In this document: positions 8,881-13,239 of the stretch, piece by piece
Numbering within the stretch: the stretch's first letter is position 1
Layout: each line of letters begins with the position of its first letter
NCBI GenBank assembly: GCA_009705025.1
Contig: WLDA01000009.1
Location: forward strand, 1-13,239
Origin: Actinomycetota bacterium
Lineage (GTDB): Bacteria; Actinomycetota; Actinomycetes; Nanopelagicales; Nanopelagicaceae
Direction of reading: 5' to 3'
DNA length: 13,239 nucleotides
Position numbers and translations under genes: made by a program
The notes under the pieces: model-generated
Databases searched by the model: none
What the model saw: only the letters and a program-made list of their open reading frames with translations
What the model was told of the DNA's origin: nothing

Positions 8881-9549
8881 ATGGCACAGAAATCTGGCGG
8901 CGATAAAGTCACACGATATATCGTGATTGGAATGGTAACTCTCGTAGTTGCCGTTGGTGTTATTTTTTCTCTTGTTGGAAACAAGAGCAGCGATAGTGCA
9001 TCTCTACCATCGCAGGCAAGTTCAACCGATGGATTCGGTATTTCATACAATGGTGATCTCACTGGCGTTCCTGTTCTAGATATTTGGGAAGATTTTCAAT
9101 GCCCTGCATGTGCTCAATTCGAAGCACTCAATAGCGCTTACATTGAAAACATAATCAAGGAAAAGAAAGCAACAGTTATTTTTCACCCACTCTCATTTAT
9201 TGGTCCTGAATCAATACGCGCAGCAAATGCCGCAGCCTGCGCAGCTGATGAAGGTAAGTATCTGGAATATCACGATTTTCTTTACAGAAATCAACCCGCC
9301 GAAAATAGCGGCAAGTGGTCAAATGCTTATTTGATTGCCGGTGGTGTAGCAATTGGTATTTCTTCGGGTGAATTTGGTGCTTGCATCAATGACTCGAAGT
9401 ACGGTGGTTGGGTAAAAAATATTGCAGTAGATGGTGGAAAGCAGAATATAAATTCGACTCCAACCGTTTTTCTCAATGGAAAAGAACTTGATCGAAATAC
9501 CCAGATTTACGATGCCGCAGCATTTGCCGCAGCAATCGAACAGGGATAA
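8881..9549 (+). CDS. Membrane-anchored DsbA-like thiol-disulfide oxidoreductase
   Basis: A 222-residue protein with a short basic N-terminus, one hydrophobic anchor (about 12-33), a Ser-rich linker (about 36-50) and an extracytoplasmic thioredoxin fold of the DsbA/Thioredoxin_4 type. The active site is EDFQCPACAQFE with Cys74 and Cys77, and the cis-proline loop is STPTVFLNG (Thr193-Pro194). The alpha-helical insertion (about 105-185) carries two further cysteines, Cys120 and Cys168, which could form a second, structural disulfide. It probably oxidises or isomerises exported proteins at the outer face of the membrane. It follows the MauE-like gene by 10 bp and precedes lgt by 4 bp. A TTG at 8854 would add nine residues without Shine-Dalgarno support. 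The fold is certain; whether it oxidises or reduces is not visible. Confidence 0.9.
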   Translation: MAQKSGGDKVTRYIVIGMVTLVVAVGVIFSLVGNKSSDSASLPSQASSTDGFGISYNGDLTGVPVLDIWEDFQCPACAQFEALNSAYIENIIKEKKATVIFHPLSFIGPESIRAANAAACAADEGKYLEYHDFLYRNQPAENSGKWSNAYLIAGGVAIGISSGEFGACINDSKYGGWVKNIAVDGGKQNINSTPTVFLNGKELDRNTQIYDAAAFAAAIEQG

Positions 9550-9553
9550 ATAA

Positions 9554-10366
9554 ATGCGTCGCTCAATTCCTTCACCGGATATCTCGGTCTGGGAAATTGG
9601 GCCACTTACTATCCATATGTATGCCTTGTGCATCATCACTGGAATCGCTGTAGCAATATGGTTAGGAAATAAGCGTTTCATCACTTACGGCGCGAACACT
9701 CACTCTGTTGTCTTCGAAGTTGCGATCTACTGCGTGCCAGCAGGAATTATTGGCGGTCGTATTTATCACGTGATTACTTCTCCCGATGCTTATTTCGGCA
9801 GTAACGGAACTCCGCTTGATGCATTCAAAATCTGGAATGGCGGACTAGGTATATGGGGCGCTATTTCACTAGGCGCAGTCGTTGCATGGATTAGATATAG
9901 ACAACTTGCAAAGAAGAATGATCTTCCATCTTTTGGAATCTTCCTCGATGCCCTTGCCCCCGGAATCCTTTTAGCTCAAGGAATAGGCCGCTTTGGTAAT
10001 TGGTTTAATATCGAACTCTTTGGAAGACCATTGGATACGCCATGGGCACTAGAAGTTCCACAGTCTTTTCGACCAAATGGATTTCGAGAATTTGAAACTT
10101 TTCATCCGACCTTTCTTTATGAAGCGCTGTGGTGTTTATTCCTTGCTCTACTGATTCTATGGATTGGCACTAAAGCACAACCGGGACAAATTTTTGCCAT
10201 ATATATTCTTGGCTATTGCATCGGCCGCTTCTTTATTGAATCACTACGCATCGATGATGCTCATTTGCTTGCAGGCATGCGAATCAATGAATGGGTAAGC
10301 ATTGTTATTGGAGGGCTTGCGCTCGGTGCCTACCTTCGTTTATCGAAGACATCAGGTAGGCTCTAA
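9554..10366 (+). CDS. lgt: Prolipoprotein diacylglyceryl transferase
   Basis: Integral membrane enzyme that moves a diacylglyceryl group from phosphatidylglycerol to the lipobox cysteine of prolipoproteins, the first step of lipoprotein maturation. The 270 residues include PLTIHMYALCIITG, GIIGGRIYHVITS, NGGLGIWGAISLG, and the family signature GRFGNWFNIELFGRPL (145-160) with its conserved arginine and asparagine. HPTFLYEALW, GRFFIESLRIDD and INEWVS follow. About seven membrane spans can be picked out. AGGGA lies seven bases before the ATG. Linkage of trpA to lgt is widespread in actinobacteria. The C-terminus is short and lacks the long charged tail seen in some high-GC relatives. Confidence 0.96.
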   Translation: MRRSIPSPDISVWEIGPLTIHMYALCIITGIAVAIWLGNKRFITYGANTHSVVFEVAIYCVPAGIIGGRIYHVITSPDAYFGSNGTPLDAFKIWNGGLGIWGAISLGAVVAWIRYRQLAKKNDLPSFGIFLDALAPGILLAQGIGRFGNWFNIELFGRPLDTPWALEVPQSFRPNGFREFETFHPTFLYEALWCLFLALLILWIGTKAQPGQIFAIYILGYCIGRFFIESLRIDDAHLLAGMRINEWVSIVIGGLALGAYLRLSKTSGRL

Positions 10367-10369
10367 AAC

Positions 10370-11077
10370 ATGGCACTGGAAGATGTTTATCAAAGAAACT
10401 TGCACCATCGCACGCATCGCGCAGGTTGGTTGAGAGCTGCAGTATTAGGTGCAAACGACGGACTGGTTTCAACTGCAAGTTTGATGATTGGTGTGGCTGC
10501 AGCTAAGGCAGATAGTTTTCTTATTACCGCCGGTCTTGCAGGAATTTCTGCAGGTGCAATGTCGATGGCAGTAGGTGAATATGTTTCAGTACGTTCACAA
10601 AATGATATTGAAGAATCAGATCGTCTATTAGAAATCGAACACTTGAAAATCGATCCAGATGGTGAATTGCTCGAACTTGCGCAGATTTATATCAGTCGTG
10701 GCCTAACTCCAGAACTAGCAATGCAGGTAGCAAATGCGATGCATGAGAAAGATCCATTAGCCGCACACCTTCGCGATGAATTAGGCCAACACCCACATAC
10801 AAAAGCTCGTCCCGTTCAGGCAGCTGTTGCCTCGGCTGCCAGTTTTACCTTGGGTGGATGCATTCCTTTTCTCGGTGCATTTGCTCCAACACTGGGCGCA
10901 AAAGCATGGAGCATTGTTATTTTTACAATCATTGGCTTAGTAATTACTGGAGTAGTAAGCGCAAAGACTGCAGGTTCAAAGGTGCTTATTCCAACGGTCC
11001 GAGTCATATTGGGTGGCTGTATAGGTATGGCAATTACTGCCGGTATTGGTCAGATTGCCCACATCAGCGGCATATAG
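10370..11077 (+). CDS. VIT/CCC1-family iron/manganese transporter
   Basis: A 235-residue membrane protein of the VIT1/CCC1 family, whose plant and yeast members move Fe2+ or Mn2+ out of the cytosol. The first span carries LRAAVLGANDGLVSTAS (21-37), the family hallmark, and the second ends SMAVGEYVSVRSQ (65-77) with conserved Met and Glu. A soluble acidic helical segment (about 78-145, including EESDRLLEIEHL and MHEKDPLAAHLRDELG) corresponds to the metal-binding domain between spans 2 and 3. Three more spans follow (about 148-170, 178-200 and 206-230). It lies 3 bp after lgt with AGGTAGG nine bases before the ATG, so it is probably co-transcribed. The link to the other genes is unclear. Bacterial members may export excess iron or manganese; direction and substrate are inferred. 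The TAG stop is followed by an unusually long open stretch in the same frame. Confidence 0.9.
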   Translation: MALEDVYQRNLHHRTHRAGWLRAAVLGANDGLVSTASLMIGVAAAKADSFLITAGLAGISAGAMSMAVGEYVSVRSQNDIEESDRLLEIEHLKIDPDGELLELAQIYISRGLTPELAMQVANAMHEKDPLAAHLRDELGQHPHTKARPVQAAVASAASFTLGGCIPFLGAFAPTLGAKAWSIVIFTIIGLVITGVVSAKTAGSKVLIPTVRVILGGCIGMAITAGIGQIAHISGI

Positions 11078-11125
11078 AAGAATCCACCGCTCCTTGCTAG
11101 TCTTTACCTCCCGCACAGGGGAGTA

Positions 11126-11185
11126 GCACGAAAGACGGCAGTAAAGAGAGCAGTAAAGACAGCACTAAAGACAGCACTAAAGAAC
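11126..11185 (+). repeat. Five 12-bp direct repeats upstream of gltB
   Basis: Five consecutive units at exact 12-bp spacing: GCACGAAAGACG, GCAGTAAAGAGA, GCAGTAAAGACA, GCACTAAAGACA, GCACTAAAGAAC. Each shares GCA..AAAGA, and the four right-hand units share TAAAGA. GTCTTTAC at 11100-11107 is the exact reverse complement of GTAAAGAC at 11153-11160 and nearly matches the other units. The array may be a multi-site protein-binding region or a slippage product. It is also open in the frame of the upstream transporter, where it reads ARKT, AVKR, AVKT, ALKT, ALKN. Confidence 0.85.
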
Positions 11186-11195
11186 TAGGGCCAAA

Positions 11196-11219
11196 GTTGT
11201 CCCGCAACATTAGGACAAC
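11196..11219 (+). promoter_or_regulatory. Inverted repeat abutting the gltB ribosome binding site
   Basis: GTTGTCC (11196-11202) and GGACAAC (11213-11219) form a perfect 7-bp inverted repeat around a 10-base spacer. The right arm ends one base before the AGGAG of gltB. It could be a repressor operator or an RNA hairpin affecting translation. A competing smaller hairpin, GTTG (11196-11199) with CAAC (11205-11208), uses the same left arm. The symmetry is seen directly; the regulatory role is inferred. Confidence 0.6.
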
Positions 11220-11224
11220 AGGAG
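11220..11224 (+). promoter_or_regulatory. Ribosome binding site of gltB
   Basis: AGGAG lies nine bases before GTG 11234. It supports that codon as the gltB start. Confidence 0.75.
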
Positions 11225-11233
11225 TTACATACC

Positions 11234-13239
11234 GTGGCACTTACATCGAATTATCCGAAGGCACAAGGTTTATATAACCCTGCCAACGAACACGATGCAT
11301 GCGGTGTTGCGATGGTTGCGACGCTCAATAAAGTTGCAACACACGAAATTGTTGAAAAAGCACTCACTGCACTTCGCAATCTTGAACACCGCGGAGCATC
11401 AGGTGCTGAACCAGATAGTGGCGATGGCGCAGGAATACTTATTCGCGTCCCTGATGCTTTCTATCAAGCGGTTACAGATTTTGATCTCCCACACGCTAAC
11501 GCATACGCAACGGGTATCGCATTTATTGCTCAAGGGGTAGAGCTTCGTCAAGAGATTGCAAAAATTGCAGACGAAGAGGGTCTTGTCATTCTTGGATGGC
11601 GCGAACTTCCAATCAACTCAATATCCCTCGGTAAGACAGCACTTTCTGTAATGCCACGTTTTGAACAACTCTTTATTGCAGGTAAGAACAAGGAAGAAGG
11701 AATCGTTTTAGATAGACTTGCATTCGCACTTCGCAAGCGAGCCGAACATAGCCTTGAACTTTACTTTCCTTCATTGTCTTCACAAACAATTGTTTACAAA
11801 GGAATGCTTACAACTGGTCAGCTAGAAGAGTTCTTCCCTGATCTCAGTGATGATCGCGTTATTTCGCCGCTTGCACTAGTTCACTCTCGCTTTTCTACAA
11901 ATACTTTTCCTTCATGGCCATTAGCTCACCCTTACCGCTTCATCGCACACAACGGTGAAATCAATACAGTAAAGGGAAATCGCAATTGGATGCGCGCTCG
12001 CGAGTCCCTACTTGCAAGTGAACTAATTCCAGGAAATCTTGATCGACTATTTCCTATTGTTGAAATGTCTGGTTCGGACTCGGCATCTTTCGATGAAGTT
12101 TTAGAACTGCTCTATTTAGGCGGACGATCACTCCCACATGCAGTTCTCATGATGATTCCAGAAGCGTGGGAAAATCACACATCCATGTCACAGAAGCGTC
12201 GCGATTTTTACGCATTTCACGCATCGCTTATGGAACCTTGGGATGGACCTGCATGTGTAACTTTTACTGACGGACATCAAGTCGGCGCAGTACTAGATCG
12301 CAACGGACTTCGACCATCACGTTTCTGGGTAACTGATGATGGACTTGTTGTTCTTGCAAGCGAGGTTGGCGTACTCGATATTCCTGCCGAGAGAGTGGTT
12401 CGCAAGGGCCGCCTACAACCAGGAAAAATGTTTTTAGTTGATATCGAAGCAGGTCGCATCATTGAAGACGATGAGATCAAAGATCAATTAGCCGATGCAG
12501 CGCCATATGGACAATGGCTTCGCGATGGAATCGTAAAACTAAACGACCTTCCTGCTCGCGAACATATTATTTATCCGCACTCTTCTGTTATCCGTCGCCA
12601 AAGAGCATTTGGTTATACAGAAGAAGATTTGCGCATTCTTATTACTCCTATGGCGAAAAATGGAATGGAACCACTTGGTTCGATGGGATCAGATTCACCC
12701 ATCGCTGCACTTTCAGAGAAACCAAGACTCATATTTGATTATTTCTCTCAACTATTTGCACAAGTTACTAATCCACCACTCGATGCTATTCGCGAAGAGT
12801 TGGTAACAAGTTTGGGTGGCTCTATCGGGCCAGAACATAACTTGTTAGATCCTGGGCCAGAGTCATGTCGCCAAATTTCTCTTGCATTTCCAGTTATTGA
12901 TAATGATGAACTTGCAAAAATTATTCACGTCAATGTTGATGGCGAGTACCCCGAACTTGAAGCTTATGTAGTTCGTGGACTCTTCCCAGTCAATGGTGAT
13001 GGCAATGCTCTTCGTATTCGCTTAGATGAAATCAAAAAAGAGGTAAGTGATGCCATCGCAAATGGTGCACACCTCATCATTCTCTCGGATCGCGATGGCG
13101 ATGCTGAAGATGCCCCAATACCTTCACTTCTTTTAACATCGGCCGTTCACCACCATTTGATTCGTGAAAAAACTCGCACAAAAGTCGGTCTCGTGGTCGA
13201 AGCGGGAGATGTTCGCGAAGTTCATCATGTTGCACTTCT
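11234..13239 (+). CDS. gltB: Glutamate synthase large (alpha) subunit, 3'-truncated
   Basis: Large subunit of NADPH-type glutamate synthase, which moves the amide of glutamine to 2-oxoglutarate to give two glutamates. The frame starts at GTG 11234 with AGGAG nine bases upstream and stays open to the window edge, giving 668 codons of a protein usually near 1500 residues. The N-terminal class II glutaminase domain has its nucleophile at Cys23 in EHDACGVAM after a short propeptide of about 22 residues that the family removes. [41 protein letters not shown] and [14 protein letters not shown] (239 onwards) follow. [12 protein letters not shown] and [16 protein letters not shown] close that domain, and the central domain then begins. 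FMN, Fe-S and beta-helix parts and gltD would lie to the right. The 156-bp gap before it suggests its own transcription unit. Confidence 0.96.
   Translation, partial: MALTSNYPKAQGLYNPANEHDACGVAMVATLNKVATHEIVEKALTALRNLEHRGASGAEPDSGDGAGILIRVPDAFYQAVTDFDLPHANAYATGIAFIAQGVELRQEIAKIADEEGLVILGWRELPINSISLGKTALSVMPRFEQLFIAGKNKEEGIVLDRLAFALRKRAEHSLELYFPSLSSQTIVYKGMLTTGQLEEFFPDLSDDRVISPLALVHSRFSTNTFPSWPLAHPYRFIAHNGEINTVKGNRNWMRARESLLASELIPGNLDRLFPIVEMSGSDSASFDEVLELLYLGGRSLPHAVLMMIPEAWENHTSMSQKRRDFYAFHASLMEPWDGPACVTFTDGHQVGAVLDRNGLRPSRFWVTDDGLVVLASEVGVLDIPAERVVRKGRLQPGKMFLVDIEAGRIIEDDEIKDQLADAAPYGQWLRDGIVKLNDLPAREHIIYPHSSVIRRQRAFGYTEEDLRILITPMAKNGMEPLGSMGSDSPIAALSEKPRLIFDYFSQLFAQVTNPPLDAIREELVTSLGGSIGPEHNLLDPGPESCRQISLAFPVIDNDELAKIIHVNVDGEYPELEAYVVRGLFPVNGDGNALRIRLDEIKKEVSDAIANGAHLIILSDRDGDAEDAPIPSLLLTSAVHHHLIREKTRTKVGLVVEAGDVREVHHVAL

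Noticed and set aside
9319..9684. Antisense open frame (121 codons) across the dsbA-like/lgt junction.
   Set aside because: It spans two well-supported genes and has no ribosome binding site or family likeness.
11046..11078. TATAGA at 11073-11078 as a -10 box for gltB.
   Set aside because: TTGCCC is only 11 bases upstream and TTGGTC is 21 bases upstream; neither spacing suits a -35 box. The position also falls in the last codons of the transporter.
11108..11123. Small hairpin CTCCC / GGGAG after the transporter gene, as a possible terminator.
   Set aside because: The stem is only five base pairs and no T-run follows, so it does not meet the pattern of an intrinsic terminator.
11126..11185. 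Repeat array considered as a CRISPR.
   Set aside because: The units are 12 bp and contiguous with no spacers, so it is a simple tandem repeat.
11295..11540. Forward open frame in an alternative frame near the start of gltB.
   Set aside because: The gltB frame from GTG 11234 gives unmistakable glutaminase motifs across the same bases.

Overview
The window is a dense, single-strand block of biosynthetic genes from an actinobacterium. All fifteen genes read on the + strand and no mobile element, tRNA, rRNA or CRISPR array is visible. Three things point to Actinobacteria: the his cluster runs straight into a trp cluster, a PriA-type HisA stands in for a missing trpF, and trpA is followed by MauE/DoxX, a DsbA-like protein and lgt. 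Base composition looks mid-40s %GC by eye, with many A/T-ending codons and minimal spacing. That resembles streamlined low-GC freshwater actinobacteria (acI / Nanopelagicales type) more than Streptomyces or Mycobacterium; the lineage is an inference.

Positions 1-3979 hold histidine biosynthesis: hisC (5' end cut by the window edge), hisB, hisH, priA/hisA, hisF and hisI. hisG, hisE, hisD and the phosphatase are not here. Positions 3976-8427 hold tryptophan biosynthesis: trpE, a 57-residue single-span membrane protein, trpC, trpB and trpA. trpD, trpG and trpF are absent, and PriA is expected to do the TrpF step. Most junctions are 4-base ATGA overlaps or gaps of a few bases, so the run looks like one translationally coupled operon whose promoter lies upstream of the window.

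Positions 8424-11077 hold envelope and metal genes continuing the same run: a MauE/DoxX membrane protein and a membrane-anchored DsbA-like oxidoreductase (a plausible exported-protein thiol-redox pair), lipoprotein diacylglyceryl transferase lgt, and a VIT/CCC1-type iron/manganese transporter.

The only real intergenic space is 11078-11233 (156 bp), before gltB (large subunit of glutamate synthase, cut by the right edge). It carries five 12-bp direct repeats, a perfect 7-bp inverted repeat ending next to the gltB Shine-Dalgarno sequence, and a frame that stays open past the transporter's stop codon. The most noteworthy observations are the miniature Trp-operon-associated membrane protein at 5472-5645 and this structured gltB leader.
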